Origin: Shewanella sp.
Lineage (GTDB): Bacteria; Pseudomonadota; Gammaproteobacteria; Enterobacterales; Shewanellaceae
Assembly: GCA_004195335.1 (NCBI GenBank)
Contig: SDWK01001039.1
Coordinates: 1-22,162 of the forward strand
DNA: 22,162 nucleotides
Direction of reading: 5' to 3'
The notes under the pieces were generated by a model that saw only the letters and a program-made list of their open reading frames with translations, did no database searches and was not told where the DNA came from. A program made the translations under genes and the position numbers. Below are positions 1 through 9,311 of this stretch, one piece after another (the stretch's first letter is position 1; the number at the start of each line of letters is the position of its first letter).

Positions 1-250
1 GTGTTTGAGGTCGTAATGGCACATTTCAATTTTTGAATAATTACCATAAATCAGCAAAATCTGGGAATATATTAGGCTGCAATCCCCACTTAAATATTAA
101 TTAATGATAAATGAAGTGTCGCACCTGTCTATTTTTTATCCTTTTTAGGGATGTCGATCCACTTTATCCCCCTATTATTTCCTGTTTTTACAAGATTTTA
201 AATTTGCTGCTAACCCGCTTGAATGCTGGATTTATAAATAGTTTGCGCCC
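1..250. other. AT-rich region upstream of the dcw cluster; no gene recognised
   Basis: No convincing gene is visible. A short open frame on the plus strand runs from the window edge to a TGA at 34-36 and could be the tail of something outside the window, but it is too short to judge. The stretch is AT-rich, notably at about 88-113, with a pyrimidine-rich part at about 125-190. I see no rnpB signature and no clear terminator hairpin. A TATAAA at 233-238 lacks a matching -35 element. Confidence 0.5.
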
Positions 251-280
251 TTGACAAGGCTTGCGTTCTATCTCTAAACT
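251..280 (+). promoter_or_regulatory. Probable sigma70 promoter of the mraZ-led dcw cluster (Pmra)
   Basis: A perfect -35 hexamer TTGACA lies at 251-256. The -10 is imperfect: TCTAAA at 273-278 (16-bp spacer) or TAAACT at 275-280 (18-bp spacer), each matching 4 of 6 consensus bases. Transcription would start near 285, just before the MraZ boxes and about 60 bp before mraZ. The placement matches the known logic of the E. coli mra promoter, where MraZ binds close to the start site. The -35 is seen directly; the exact -10 is inferred. Confidence 0.7.
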
Positions 281-289
281 TAGGTCTTG

Positions 290-314
290 TGGGAAATTGT
301 GGATATTTGTGGAT
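290..314 (+). promoter_or_regulatory. MraZ operator: three direct repeats at 10-bp spacing
   Basis: TGGGA at 290-294, TGGAT at 300-304 and TGGAT at 310-314 are in exact 10-bp phase with 5-nt spacers. MraZ proteins bind direct TGGG-type repeats with this spacing upstream of their own gene and repress the operon. The repeats lie just downstream of the inferred transcription start, which suits repression. The second and third boxes have A at the fourth position instead of G, so they may be weaker. The same bases also resemble DnaA boxes. Confidence 0.8.
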
Positions 315-345
315 CACTTACTCTTTATGGCAGGGATAAGCTAAC

Positions 346-804
346 GTGTTTCGTGGGGCCAGTGCTATTAACCTTGATACAAAAGGACGGATCGCTATTC
401 CAAAGCGCTACCGTGAGCCTCTGCACGCTGAATTTACTCGTCAGATAGTGATAACCGTTGATTTTCAATCTCCCTGTCTCTTGCTCTATCCATTCGATGA
501 ATGGAGCAAGATTGAAGCAAAATTACTACTGCTTTCCGATACTCGGGCAACTGAAAGAGCCATGAAAAGGCTGCTTTTGGGCTATGCCCATGAGTGTGAG
601 CTCGATGGAAACGGTAGAATATTATTACCTCCACCGCTTCGTCAATATGCCAATTTAGACAAGCGAGCAATGTTAGTGGGGCAGTTGAATAAGTTTGAAC
701 TTTGGGATGAAACTGCTTGGCAGCAGCAGATAGAGCAAAGCCGAGAGACGATTCAAAGCGAAGAGTTTGCTGATAACGAACGTCTTGCCGATTTCTCACT
801 GTGA
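346..804 (+). CDS. mraZ: Transcriptional regulator MraZ
   Basis: MraZ is a DNA-binding repressor of the dcw cluster that acts on repeats upstream of its own gene. The 152-residue product has the family length and aligns with E. coli MraZ from the first residues (MFRGA) to the last (DFSL). It contains two SpoVT/AbrB-like halves, each with the DxxxR signature: D11/R15 and D87/R91. The start is GTG at 346, with AGGGA at 332-336 as ribosome binding site; an ATG at 327 is out of frame and reads only five codons before a stop at 342-344. It is the first gene of the cluster, 27 nt before rsmH. A 6-bp stem (796-801 with 806-811) overlaps its stop codon. Identification is very secure; autorepression follows from family knowledge and the boxes at 290-314. 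Confidence 0.97.
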   Translation: MFRGASAINLDTKGRIAIPKRYREPLHAEFTRQIVITVDFQSPCLLLYPFDEWSKIEAKLLLLSDTRATERAMKRLLLGYAHECELDGNGRILLPPPLRQYANLDKRAMLVGQLNKFELWDETAWQQQIEQSRETIQSEEFADNERLADFSL

Positions 805-831
805 TCAGTGAAGCTAAATAGATAGAAGAGA

Positions 832-1776
832 ATGATGAGCCAAGAATTTGCGCACTTATCGGTACTGCTAACTGAAACGGTAGCAGGCCTAAATATTAAA
901 GAAGACGGTATCTACATCGATGGTACATTTGGCCGTGGTGGTCATTCTCGTGAGGTGCTTAAGCATTTGGGCGACAATGGTCGTTTAATCGCTATCGATA
1001 GAGATCCTCAGGCGATTGCAGCAGCCGAACAGTTTGCCGATGATGCAAGGTTTAGCATCGTTCATGGTGGTTTCGGTCAGCTGGCCACTTATGTGGAAGA
1101 GCTTGGCTTGAAAGGTAAGATCGATGGCGTGCTACTGGACTTTGGCGTCTCGTCCCCACAACTCGATGATGCCGAACGTGGTTTTAGTTTTTTACGTGAC
1201 GGTCCACTCGATATGCGTATGGATAATTCTCAAGGTGAAACGGCTGCCGATTGGATTGCTCGTGCTGAGATAGAAGATATGGCTTGGGTATTTAAAACCT
1301 ACGGTGAAGAGAAAAACTCTAGACATATTGCCCGTTGTATCGCCGCCGATAGAGAAAAAACACCCTTCTTACGGACCAAAGAGTTGGCCGATTTGATTGC
1401 TAGGATCAGTAAAAACAAAGAGCGCAACAAGCATCCAGCGACTCGAGTGTTTCAGGCGATCAGAATTTATATCAACAGCGAGTTAGAACAGATAGATCAA
1501 GCTTTAGAAGGGGCATTAAGCGTACTTGCTCCCCATGGGCGCTTATCTGTGATCAGTTTTCATTCTCTGGAAGACAGAATGGTCAAGCGCTTCATTCGTC
1601 GACACTGCCAAGGTGCAAGTGTGCCTCATGGCCTGCCAATAACAGAAGCTGAGATCAATAAAACCCGTTTACTTAAGGGAATAGGTAAAGCGATCAAGCC
1701 TTCTGAGGAAGAGGTTGAGCGTAACACTCGATCTCGCAGCTCTGTATTACGCATTGCGGAGCGGTTGGAATATTAA
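832..1776 (+). CDS. rsmH: 16S rRNA (cytosine(1402)-N(4))-methyltransferase RsmH
   Basis: RsmH (MraW) transfers a methyl group from S-adenosylmethionine to N4 of C1402 in the decoding centre of 16S rRNA. The 314-residue product has the SAM-binding motif GTFGRGGH at 31-38, the acidic segment AIDRDP near 54-59, and the conserved [19 protein letters not shown] region, followed by [10 protein letters not shown] near the C-terminus. Length and motifs match E. coli RsmH (313 residues). Two adjacent ATG codons (832 and 835) could start it; the purine-rich AGAAGAG at 824-830 sits better for 835, but the family often begins with two methionines. It is transcribed with mraZ. Its TAA stop shares an A with the ATG of a 26-codon mini-ORF. 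Confidence 0.97.
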   Translation: MMSQEFAHLSVLLTETVAGLNIKEDGIYIDGTFGRGGHSREVLKHLGDNGRLIAIDRDPQAIAAAEQFADDARFSIVHGGFGQLATYVEELGLKGKIDGVLLDFGVSSPQLDDAERGFSFLRDGPLDMRMDNSQGETAADWIARAEIEDMAWVFKTYGEEKNSRHIARCIAADREKTPFLRTKELADLIARISKNKERNKHPATRVFQAIRIYINSELEQIDQALEGALSVLAPHGRLSVISFHSLEDRMVKRFIRRHCQGASVPHGLPITEAEINKTRLLKGIGKAIKPSEEEVERNTRSRSSVLRIAERLEY

Positions 1777-1856
1777 TGGCGGGCGAAATAGCAGCGTCAT
1801 TGCTGTTACCTTGCTTACCAAAACTTAGAGTAGTCGAGAGAGAGAGCCGGGTTTGA
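1776..1856 (+). other. Possible 26-codon mini-ORF bridging rsmH and ftsL
   Basis: The ATG at 1776-1778 overlaps the rsmH stop (TAATG), and the TGA at 1854-1856 overlaps the TTG start of ftsL (TTGA). The frame fills the 76-nt gap exactly. The peptide begins MAGEIAAS, has a short leucine/proline-rich middle and ends with charged residues. GGAA at 1767-1770 could act as a weak ribosome binding site. No domain is recognised. It may be a translated coupling leader or chance; no coding evidence beyond the overlaps is available. Confidence 0.3.
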
Positions 1857-2167
1857 GTAAATCTCAATTAAATTTACCTCGGATCGTTTTCCTCGACTTG
1901 TGGCATCACAAGTGGGTGTTGTTACTTGCATTAGCCGTAATGGTTAATGCCATCGTTGTTGTATATACCAGCCACGTGAGTCGTAAATACATCACTCAGT
2001 GGGATCAGATGTTGCAGGAAGGGGATCGGTTGGACATTGAATGGCGTAATTTACTTCTTGAGGAGCAGTCTCTGTCTGAGCACAGCCGGATCACGCGTAT
2101 TGCGACCAAAGAGCTCGAGATGAGTCGGCCATTGCCTAAAGAAGAGATTGTGGTAAGAGTACCATGA
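1853..2167 (+). CDS. ftsL: Cell division protein FtsL
   Basis: FtsL is a bitopic membrane protein that forms the FtsQLB complex and helps activate FtsWI at the septum. The 104-residue product has a short basic cytoplasmic tail, one transmembrane segment at about 21-39, and a periplasmic coiled coil at about 44-75. The block DIEWRNLLLEEQSL followed by HSRITRIA closely matches the FtsL signature of E. coli (DIEWRNLILEENAL). It is shorter than E. coli FtsL (121 residues), the difference being in the cytoplasmic tail. The start is TTG at 1853, supported by purine-rich GAGAGAG at about 1837-1844; no ATG or GTG lies before the membrane segment. A rare start codon may keep synthesis low. Its stop overlaps an ATG (ATGA at 2164-2167) opening a 14-codon frame. 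Confidence 0.94.
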   Translation: MSKSQLNLPRIVFLDLWHHKWVLLLALAVMVNAIVVVYTSHVSRKYITQWDQMLQEGDRLDIEWRNLLLEEQSLSEHSRITRIATKELEMSRPLPKEEIVVRVP

Positions 2168-2246
2168 TAAATAAACCATCAAAAAATCAAAGAAAAATAG
2201 TTGGTTAGTTCCCTAAAGTTTAAAGTGGAGTGTTGTTGAGGGTATA

Positions 2247-3983
2247 ATGAACAAACAGGCAAAGCGTAAACAGAAGCCGCAGTTAATCCAATGGCGTTTA
2301 TATGTCGTTGTTGCCTTCGTATGCCTGCTGTTTACCAGCCTTATCGGCCGTGCTGCTTATATTCAAATTATAGAGCCTGAAAAACTACGTCATGAAAGTG
2401 ATATGCGTACGCTTCGTACCACCAGTAGAGAAGTACAGCGCGGACTGATCACCGATCGTAACGGTGAAATGTTAGCCGTGAGTGTGCCGGTAAAGGCCGT
2501 ATATGCCGATCCTAAAGTTGTTCACGACCGTAATGGTTTTGTCGATATGCGCCGCTGGCAAGCATTGGCCGATATTCTTCATGAGCCTAAAGAAAAGATA
2601 TTAAAGCGGGTTCAATCTAATCCCAAGAAACGTTTTACCTATCTTAAACGTCAAGTTACTCCAGCTGTTGCGGATTATATCAGCAAGTTAAAGCTACCAG
2701 GGGTGTATCTAAAATCAGAATCTCGCCGCTACTATCCGACCAGTGAGATCTCGGCTCAGTTAGTGGGGATAACTAACATCGATGATATTGGCATAGAAGG
2801 TATCGAAAATTCCTATAATGACTGGTTAACTGGCACCCCATCGAAACAAAAAGTACGTAAATCTCGGGATGGTCATGTCGTCGAGCGTCTGGATATCGTG
2901 CAGGATGGAGACAGTCCAAACGACCTCGTACTTAGTCTGGATCAGCGAATTCAACAGTTGGCATATCGTGAGCTGAAAAAAGCGACAGAGATCAATCAAG
3001 CCACCTCGGCTTCAATCGTTGTTCTCAATGTACACACGGGCGAAGTATTGGCGATGGCGAACACACCATCTTATAACCCTAACTCCCGCGATAACCTGCA
3101 AGCGTTTCGAATGCGAAACCGAGCACTTACCGATTCCTATGAACCGGGGTCTACCATCAAGCCTTTTGTTGTCGCCGCCGCACTCGAAGCCGGAACCATT
3201 AAGCTAGATCAAATTATTAAGACCTACCCGGGGCGAATGAGGATCGGCGGCAAGATCGTTCGTGACTCCAGATATTATGGCGATCTTTCACTTGCAGATG
3301 TGTTGGTGCATTCAAGTAATGTCGGCATGACCAAAATAGCGCTTTCTATGCCTGTTCAGGAGTTGTTGGGCGCTTACCAAACAATGGGACTGGGTAATTA
3401 CTCCGGGATAAATCTTGCGGGTGAGAGTGCCGGGCTTATCCATGACCGTCGGCGTTGGTCTGAATTTGAACGAGCGACGCTTTCATTTGGTTATGGGCTT
3501 ATGGTGACCCCACTGCAATTAGCCAGATTGTATGCCACTTTAGGTAGTAAAGGTGTCTTATATCCCGTCTCAATCTTAAAGCTCAAGGAGCAACCCGAAG
3601 GAGAGCAGGTGATTTCCCCCGAGATTGCACAGAGTGTGTTGGAGATGCTCATCGGTGTCACTGAAAAAGGCGGCACGGCGACCAAAGCTCATATTGAGGG
3701 CTATCCGGTAGCGGGTAAAACGGGGACGGCCCGTAAAGCGGTTGCCGGTGGTTACGGTGAAGATTACGTTGCTATTTTTGCCGGCGTTGCCCCGGTGCAC
3801 AATCCTGAATTAGCGGTTGTTGTCGTTGTTAATGAACCCAAAGGTGACAGATATTACGGTGGTGATGTTGCCGCCCCGGTGTTCGCTACTGTCATGTCTG
3901 GTGCTTTGCAAATGCTTAATATTGAACCGATTTCGTCGACAGAAAAGATACGCTTAGCGGGTATAACGAGGAGAACTGAGTGA
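2247..3983 (+). CDS. ftsI: Peptidoglycan D,D-transpeptidase FtsI (penicillin-binding protein 3)
   Basis: FtsI is the septal class B penicillin-binding protein that cross-links strands polymerised by FtsW. The 578-residue product has a basic cytoplasmic tail, a signal-anchor helix at about 17-36, a dimer/pedestal domain, and a transpeptidase domain. All three catalytic motifs are present: STIK at 302-305 with the nucleophile S302, SSN at 356-358, and KTG at 491-493, at spacings like E. coli FtsI (588 residues). The start ATG at 2247 follows GAGGG at 2238-2242. It lies 79 nt after ftsL and its TGA overlaps the murE start. A C-terminal processing site is not evident by eye. Confidence 0.97.
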   Translation: MNKQAKRKQKPQLIQWRLYVVVAFVCLLFTSLIGRAAYIQIIEPEKLRHESDMRTLRTTSREVQRGLITDRNGEMLAVSVPVKAVYADPKVVHDRNGFVDMRRWQALADILHEPKEKILKRVQSNPKKRFTYLKRQVTPAVADYISKLKLPGVYLKSESRRYYPTSEISAQLVGITNIDDIGIEGIENSYNDWLTGTPSKQKVRKSRDGHVVERLDIVQDGDSPNDLVLSLDQRIQQLAYRELKKATEINQATSASIVVLNVHTGEVLAMANTPSYNPNSRDNLQAFRMRNRALTDSYEPGSTIKPFVVAAALEAGTIKLDQIIKTYPGRMRIGGKIVRDSRYYGDLSLADVLVHSSNVGMTKIALSMPVQELLGAYQTMGLGNYSGINLAGESAGLIHDRRRWSEFERATLSFGYGLMVTPLQLARLYATLGSKGVLYPVSILKLKEQPEGEQVISPEIAQSVLEMLIGVTEKGGTATKAHIEGYPVAGKTGTARKAVAGGYGEDYVAIFAGVAPVHNPELAVVVVVNEPKGDRYYGGDVAAPVFATVMSGALQMLNIEPISSTEKIRLAGITRRTE

Positions 3984-5461
3984 TGCTATTACGTGATTTG
4001 TTAGCCCCTTGGTTCCATTATGCGGGTTCTGAAAGCTTCAATAAATTAACTTTAGACAGTAGGGCTGTGAGCCAAGGGGATCTTTTTATTGCCATTCCCG
4101 GCCATCAAGTCGATGGCCGCAAGTATATCGATGCTGCCGTACAACAAGGTGCTGTGGCATCTCTGGTTCACACCGATGACCCTGAGTGTCATGGAAAAAT
4201 TGTCGATGATGAAAAACAGATCTTATTTTTTCAGCTTAATCGCCAGTTATCGGCTTTAGCGGCTCAAGCTTATCCACTGAGTACAGATCGTTTGAAGTTG
4301 GTAGGTGTAACCGGCACAAATGGAAAAACATCGATAACCCAACTTATGGCTCAGCTGGTTACCTTATTGGGTAAACAGAGTGCAGTCATGGGAACCCTAG
4401 GCAATGGCTTATGGGGTGACTTAGTTGATAGCGGTAATACGACCGCCGATCCTATCACCATGATGGCTCAGCTGCAGGAGTTCGATGCCCAAGGTGCCGA
4501 GTTATGCGCGATGGAAGTCTCTAGTCATGGCTTGATTCAGGGAAGAGTCGACGCTATTCCCTTCGATGTGGCGGTATTTACCAACTTAAGCCGTGATCAC
4601 CTCGATTATCATGGGACCATGCAGGCTTATGGTGATGCGAAGAAAAAATTATTTAATTTCTCCTCTTTAAGCTCCGGGTTGATCAATCTTGATGATGAGA
4701 TTGGCAAGCAATGGTTAGCCGAACACGATACGGGAAAATATACCAGTTTCAGTATTCATGGTGAGCTTGCCTCAAGTGAAAAATCAAAAGCTATCTACAC
4801 CCAAAATAATCATTTCCATCATCAGGGTGTCGATGCAAGATTAGTCTGGCCAACCGGCGCAGCCGAGCTGCGTTCACCCTTATTAGGCTCGTTTAATTTA
4901 TCAAATTTAATTGCTGCGCTAGGAGCCCTGTATCTGCTTGGCTTCGATATGAATTCATTAGTTGCTGTAGTGCCTAAGTTACAAGCCGTTGCCGGACGCA
5001 TGGAGCGATTTACCACGGCTGATGATGTGACTATTGTCGTCGATTATGCACACTCTCCCGATGCAATCGAGCAGGCGCTTAAGGCGTTAAGAGGCCATTG
5101 CGATGGTGAGTTGTGGTGTCTGTTTGGTTGTGGTGGCGACCGTGACAAAGGTAAACGTCCCTTAATGGCGCAAGCTGCAGAAAAATATGCAGATAGAGTG
5201 ATGGTGACCAGTGACAATGCCAGAAGTGAGCAACCCGATGTCATCATTAACGATATTCTGGAAGGATTAATCGCACCCGAGAAGGCGTTAACGCAGGTGG
5301 ATCGTGAAGTGGCTATTCGTCAGGTTATTGCTAGTGCCAAGGCGGGAGACTTAGTGTTGTTAGCCGGGAAAGGACATGAAACCTATCAGGAAGTGGCTGG
5401 AGTTCGCCGGGATTATGACGAGCGAGCGCTGGCACGTGAACTTTCTGAGGGGCGATTATGA
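3983..5461 (+). CDS. murE: UDP-MurNAc-L-alanyl-D-glutamate--meso-diaminopimelate ligase MurE
   Basis: MurE is a cytoplasmic ATP-dependent ligase that adds the third stem residue, expected to be meso-diaminopimelate in this group. Numbering from this ATG (492 residues), the ATP loop GTNGKT is at about 111-116, the lysine cluster that holds the carbamylated lysine is near 220-222, and the substrate motif reads DNAR at 411-414 instead of the usual DNPR; D, N and R are kept. GKGHE near the C-terminus is typical. ATG 3983 overlaps the ftsI stop by one base, and GAGGAG at 3968-3973 is 9 nt upstream; a GTG at 3980 would add one residue and is also possible. The stop overlaps the murF ATG by four bases, implying translational coupling. 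Confidence 0.96.
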   Translation: MLLRDLLAPWFHYAGSESFNKLTLDSRAVSQGDLFIAIPGHQVDGRKYIDAAVQQGAVASLVHTDDPECHGKIVDDEKQILFFQLNRQLSALAAQAYPLSTDRLKLVGVTGTNGKTSITQLMAQLVTLLGKQSAVMGTLGNGLWGDLVDSGNTTADPITMMAQLQEFDAQGAELCAMEVSSHGLIQGRVDAIPFDVAVFTNLSRDHLDYHGTMQAYGDAKKKLFNFSSLSSGLINLDDEIGKQWLAEHDTGKYTSFSIHGELASSEKSKAIYTQNNHFHHQGVDARLVWPTGAAELRSPLLGSFNLSNLIAALGALYLLGFDMNSLVAVVPKLQAVAGRMERFTTADDVTIVVDYAHSPDAIEQALKALRGHCDGELWCLFGCGGDRDKGKRPLMAQAAEKYADRVMVTSDNARSEQPDVIINDILEGLIAPEKALTQVDREVAIRQVIASAKAGDLVLLAGKGHETYQEVAGVRRDYDERALARELSEGRL

Positions 5462-6825
5462 TCCCGCTAACGTTATCGCAATTGAGCCATCGATTAGATG
5501 CGCGCCTCATTGGTCCTGATGCCGAAATTACTCATGTTTGCACCGATAGCAGAGCCATTCCGCCCCAGACTCTGTTTGTTGCACTGAAAGGCGAGAGGTT
5601 CGACGGTCACAATTTTGCACATTTAGCGGTCGAAAATGGTGCTCATGCGCTTCTGGTGACTCATGAATTATCTCTGGATGTCCCTCAACTGATAGTGAAA
5701 GACACTCAGAAAACCATGGGAGAGATAGGGGCATATCTGCGAGAAGTGATTCAGCCCAAATCGATAGCGCTCACGGGGTCAAATGGAAAAACAAGTGTGA
5801 AAGAGATGGTCGCGACCATTCTATCCCAGAGACACAAGGTGCTCTACACTGCCGGCAATTTTAATAACGAAATTGGTGTTCCCCTTACCTTACTCCGTTT
5901 GGAGGAGGGGGATGAGTTTGGTGTGTTCGAACTTGGGGCGAATCATCGCGGCGAGATTGATTACACCTCATCACTGGTGAAGCCTGATGTTGCTTTAGTC
6001 AATAATGTTGCCTCGGCTCATCTCGAAGGCTTTGGTTCATTAGCCGGAGTCGCGGCTGCGAAATCTGAGATATTTAATCATCTCAGTTGTGACGGGACGG
6101 CAGTGATTAATGCCGATGATGCTTTTGCTCAGGTGATGCAAGAGGCCGCCGGTGATCATAAGCAGCTCAGTTTTGCTATCGAAGCTGCAGCCGATCTGCA
6201 AGGAAGCGAACTCGAATCCGATCTGCTGGGTCGCTATCGCTTTAAGATGAGTTACCAGGCTCAACAAGTCTCAGTAAAATTGCCTTTGTCTGGTCGCCAT
6301 CAAGTGAGTAATGCGCTTGCCGCCACGGGGATCTGTTTAACCTTGGGCCTATCTCTGAGTGAGATCGTTTCAGGCTTGTCTTTGCTCGAGCCGGTGAAAG
6401 GTAGAATGTTACCAACTCAGCTCGGTCGAGTGCGAGTTATTGATGATAGTTATAACGCAAATCCTGCATCGGTTAGCGCTGCAGTTGACTGGCTTCAAGA
6501 AATTGATGGATATCGCTGTTTAGTGCTGGGTGATTTGGGAGAATTAGGCGACAATGCGTCCCTTTTGCATGCTGAACTGGGTGAACTTGCAAAAAATAGA
6601 GGGATAGATGCGCTGTTCTCATTAGGTAAACTCAGCGCTAATGCCAGTACCGCCTTTGGTGGTATTCATCATCAAGAGTTAGAACAAATAGTAAGTAATT
6701 TAATTAATTATATTAATCAGTTGCAAGGAAGTGTGACTGTTTTAGTCAAAGGTTCACGCAGTGCAGGAATGGAACGCGTGGTTGAAGCCTTAATAGTTGC
6801 CTATGGGCACGGGGAGTTTGTTTAA
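5458..6825 (+). CDS. murF: UDP-MurNAc-tripeptide--D-alanyl-D-alanine ligase MurF
   Basis: MurF attaches the D-Ala-D-Ala dipeptide to UDP-MurNAc-tripeptide, completing the cytoplasmic pentapeptide precursor. The 455-residue product has the Mur ligase layout: an N-terminal UDP-substrate domain with CTDSRAI near 28-34, an ATP loop TGSNGKTS at 106-113, a central domain with the [11 protein letters not shown] signature, and a C-terminal domain containing DDSYNANP. E. coli MurF has 452 residues. It starts at ATG 5458 in an ATGA overlap with murE and ends in a TAATG overlap with mraY. Its dipeptide substrate needs a D-Ala-D-Ala ligase, which is not encoded in this window. Confidence 0.96.
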   Translation: MIPLTLSQLSHRLDARLIGPDAEITHVCTDSRAIPPQTLFVALKGERFDGHNFAHLAVENGAHALLVTHELSLDVPQLIVKDTQKTMGEIGAYLREVIQPKSIALTGSNGKTSVKEMVATILSQRHKVLYTAGNFNNEIGVPLTLLRLEEGDEFGVFELGANHRGEIDYTSSLVKPDVALVNNVASAHLEGFGSLAGVAAAKSEIFNHLSCDGTAVINADDAFAQVMQEAAGDHKQLSFAIEAAADLQGSELESDLLGRYRFKMSYQAQQVSVKLPLSGRHQVSNALAATGICLTLGLSLSEIVSGLSLLEPVKGRMLPTQLGRVRVIDDSYNANPASVSAAVDWLQEIDGYRCLVLGDLGELGDNASLLHAELGELAKNRGIDALFSLGKLSANASTAFGGIHHQELEQIVSNLINYINQLQGSVTVLVKGSRSAGMERVVEALIVAYGHGEFV

Positions 6826-7907
6826 TGCTGGTCTATCTGGCGGAGTATTTAACTCAGTTTTATTCTGGGTTTAACGTTTTTTCTTATGTAACGTTTAGAG
6901 CCATTCTAGGCCTGATGACAGCCTTGATATTTAGTCTTTGGTGGGGGCCGAAGATGATTGAACGCCTACAGTTGCTGCAGATTGGCCAAGTTGTTCGAGA
7001 TGATGGTCCTGAATCTCATTTCAGTAAGCGTGGTACGCCGACGATGGGCGGTATTCTGATCTTAGCGGGTGTATTTATTAGTGTGCTGCTTTGGGGAGAT
7101 CTTGCCAGCCGTTATGTGTGGGTCGTGCTATTCGTGCTTGCAAGCTTTGGCTTGATTGGCTTTATCGATGATTATCGTAAAGTGGTTCGAAAAGATACCA
7201 AAGGTTTGATTGCTAAGTGGAAATATATTTTACAGTCACTTGCCGCATTGATCATCGCATTCTATCTCTATGCATCAGCGGATTTAGTCGGAGAAACCCA
7301 GCTTGTCGTGCCTTTCTTTAAAGATATCATGCCTCAACTCGGTGGCTTCTTTATCGTTTTAGCTTACTTCACTATCGTGGGGTCGAGTAATGCCGTCAAT
7401 TTAACCGACGGACTTGATGGTTTAGCTATTATGCCTACCGTTATGGTCGCCGCGGCTTTTGCATTAATTGCCTATCTTTCGGGCCATGTTCAATTTGCAA
7501 ATTACCTTCACCTACCTTACCTGCCTGGCGCGGGAGAGTTAGTAATTGTCTGTACCGCAATCGTGGGTGCCGGCTTAGGTTTTCTCTGGTTCAACACCTA
7601 CCCTGCACAGGTATTTATGGGGGATGTGGGGTCTCTGGCGTTAGGGGCTGCACTTGGTGTGATAGCCGTTTTGGTTCGACAGGAGATCCTGTTGGTGATC
7701 ATGGGGGGCGTCTTTGTTATGGAGACAGTGTCAGTCATCTTGCAGGTCGGTTCATACAAGTTACGTGGACAAAGAATTTTCCGTATGGCACCCATTCATC
7801 ATCATTATGAATTGAAAGGTTGGCCAGAGCCTAGAGTGATTGTTCGTTTTTGGATTATCTCTCTGTTTTTAGTTTTACTTGGCCTGGCCACACTGAAATT
7901 AAGGTAG
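6825..7907 (+). CDS. mraY: Phospho-N-acetylmuramoyl-pentapeptide-transferase MraY
   Basis: MraY is the polytopic inner-membrane enzyme that transfers phospho-MurNAc-pentapeptide to undecaprenyl phosphate, giving lipid I. The product has 360 residues, the same as E. coli MraY, with about ten hydrophobic segments. Key residues are in the expected places: the aspartate pair D115/D116 in [16 protein letters not shown] near 192-200, D267 in FMGDVGS, and the histidine triad at 325-327 in APIHHHYEL. The ATG shares its A with the murF stop. The stop at 7905-7907 is followed by a 72-nt gap before murD. Confidence 0.97.
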   Translation: MLVYLAEYLTQFYSGFNVFSYVTFRAILGLMTALIFSLWWGPKMIERLQLLQIGQVVRDDGPESHFSKRGTPTMGGILILAGVFISVLLWGDLASRYVWVVLFVLASFGLIGFIDDYRKVVRKDTKGLIAKWKYILQSLAALIIAFYLYASADLVGETQLVVPFFKDIMPQLGGFFIVLAYFTIVGSSNAVNLTDGLDGLAIMPTVMVAAAFALIAYLSGHVQFANYLHLPYLPGAGELVIVCTAIVGAGLGFLWFNTYPAQVFMGDVGSLALGAALGVIAVLVRQEILLVIMGGVFVMETVSVILQVGSYKLRGQRIFRMAPIHHHYELKGWPEPRVIVRFWIISLFLVLLGLATLKLR

Positions 7908-7979
7908 TCGGATATGGGTTTAGATAAGAGATCGCAGTTTGTTGCTGAACTATGCATAGTCAGACAAGGGTAAATACAT

Positions 7980-9311
7980 ATGGATAACCACAAATCGCAC
8001 CTGATATTAGGATTGGGAGCCACTGGCCTCTCGGTTGTGCGTTATCTGCATGGTCAAGGGATCACTCCTTTGGTCATGGATAGTCGTCAGCATCCTCCTG
8101 GTGCGGATAAGTTGGCGATTGAGTTTCCCGATGTCGAATTGATCCGTGGCGGTTTCGATTGCCGATATATAGTGCAGGCGACTCAGATTATCGTCAGCCC
8201 GGGCATTGCTATCGATACACCAGAAATCTGTGCTGCGAAAGATATGGATATTGAGGTTATTGGTGATGTCGAACTATTTGCTAGGGCGATTAAAGAGCGG
8301 GATGCTTGCGTTATAGGTATCACTGGATCGAATGGGAAATCTACGGTGACAACCTTAGTGGCTGAAATGGCTAAGGCTGCGGGGATCAACTATGCCGTTG
8401 GTGGCAATATTGGGGTTCCTGTTTTAGATCTACTCCAGAGCGATATAGAGCTGTATGTATTGGAACTGTCGAGTTTTCAATTGGAAACGACTCATAGCCT
8501 GAACTGTATTTCAGCTACTTGCCTTAATATCAGTGAAGATCATATGGATAGGTACAGCGATATCGAAGCTTATAGACAGGCTAAGCTAAGGCTGTACTCA
8601 CAAACCCGGTTTGCTTTGTTTAACCGTGAAGATGAGCAGACGAAACCCAAAGATCCGATGAATCAGAACAGTTTTGGTTTATCTCTACCCGAAAATGATG
8701 AATGGGGCATTTGCGAGGGCAAGATAGTACACGGTAATGCTGAGATTATCAGTCTGCAGGATGTTGCTCTGGTGGGGAGTCATAACCATGCAAATCTCAT
8801 TGCGGCTATGGCGCTGGCCTATCAAGCTGGTATCGAAAAGGCGGCAATGGTTGAAGTGGCTTCATCGTTTACCGGGCTCAAGCATAGGTTTGAGATGGTT
8901 GTGAACCACAATGGTGTTGCTTACATCAATGATTCTAAGGCGACCAACGTCGGTGCTACTGTTGCGGCCATTGAGGGGATCAGTGAACACCTGGGGAATA
9001 TCATTTTAATTGCAGGTGGTGATGGAAAAGGAGCGGATTTCAAACCTTTGGTACCAGTGTTAAAAAAGGTGAGCCATCTGATTACATTAGGTAAAGATGG
9101 AGATAAAATTGCCTCGCTATCCGATCACTCGATTGGGGTTGATTCAATGGCCGATGCGGTAAACAAAGCCGCCCAGTTAGCAATAGCCGGTGATATCGTT
9201 TTATTGTCTCCGGCATGTGCCAGTTTGGATATGTACAAGAATTTTATGGAAAGAGGCGATGATTTCCGTCAGCTAGCCGAAGGGTTAACTGCTGAGACTT
9301 TAGATGCGTAG
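7980..9311 (+). CDS. murD: UDP-MurNAc-L-alanine--D-glutamate ligase MurD
   Basis: MurD adds D-glutamate to UDP-MurNAc-L-alanine in the cytoplasm. The 443-residue product has an N-terminal Rossmann-like domain opening with LGLGATGLS, the ATP loop GSNGKST at 116-122, the central motif ELSSFQLE, and the C-terminal segment INDSKATN followed by LSPACASLDMY. E. coli MurD has 438 residues. The ATG at 7980 has AAGGG at 7966-7970, 9 nt upstream. After the 72-nt gap this gene restarts a tightly packed run: the ftsW start overlaps its end by 8 nt. Confidence 0.97.
   Translation: MDNHKSHLILGLGATGLSVVRYLHGQGITPLVMDSRQHPPGADKLAIEFPDVELIRGGFDCRYIVQATQIIVSPGIAIDTPEICAAKDMDIEVIGDVELFARAIKERDACVIGITGSNGKSTVTTLVAEMAKAAGINYAVGGNIGVPVLDLLQSDIELYVLELSSFQLETTHSLNCISATCLNISEDHMDRYSDIEAYRQAKLRLYSQTRFALFNREDEQTKPKDPMNQNSFGLSLPENDEWGICEGKIVHGNAEIISLQDVALVGSHNHANLIAAMALAYQAGIEKAAMVEVASSFTGLKHRFEMVVNHNGVAYINDSKATNVGATVAAIEGISEHLGNIILIAGGDGKGADFKPLVPVLKKVSHLITLGKDGDKIASLSDHSIGVDSMADAVNKAAQLAIAGDIVLLSPACASLDMYKNFMERGDDFRQLAEGLTAETLDA

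Noticed and set aside
1..36. Open frame from the window edge to TGA 34-36, and a minus-strand frame from ATG (complement of 22-24) to the edge
   Set aside because: Each is only a few codons long inside the window, with no ribosome binding site or recognisable sequence.
1..345. RNase P RNA (rnpB), found before mraZ in some gammaproteobacteria
   Set aside because: None of the conserved rnpB core sequence is present on either strand.
1850..1856. Programmed -1 frameshift joining the rsmH-ftsL mini-ORF to ftsL
   Set aside because: The codons before the stop (CGG GTT) do not form a slippery heptamer; re-pairing would be mismatched.
2243..2248. TATAAT hexamer spanning the ftsI start codon
   Set aside because: No adequate -35 at 16-18 bp and no TGn extension; transcripts would begin inside ftsI.
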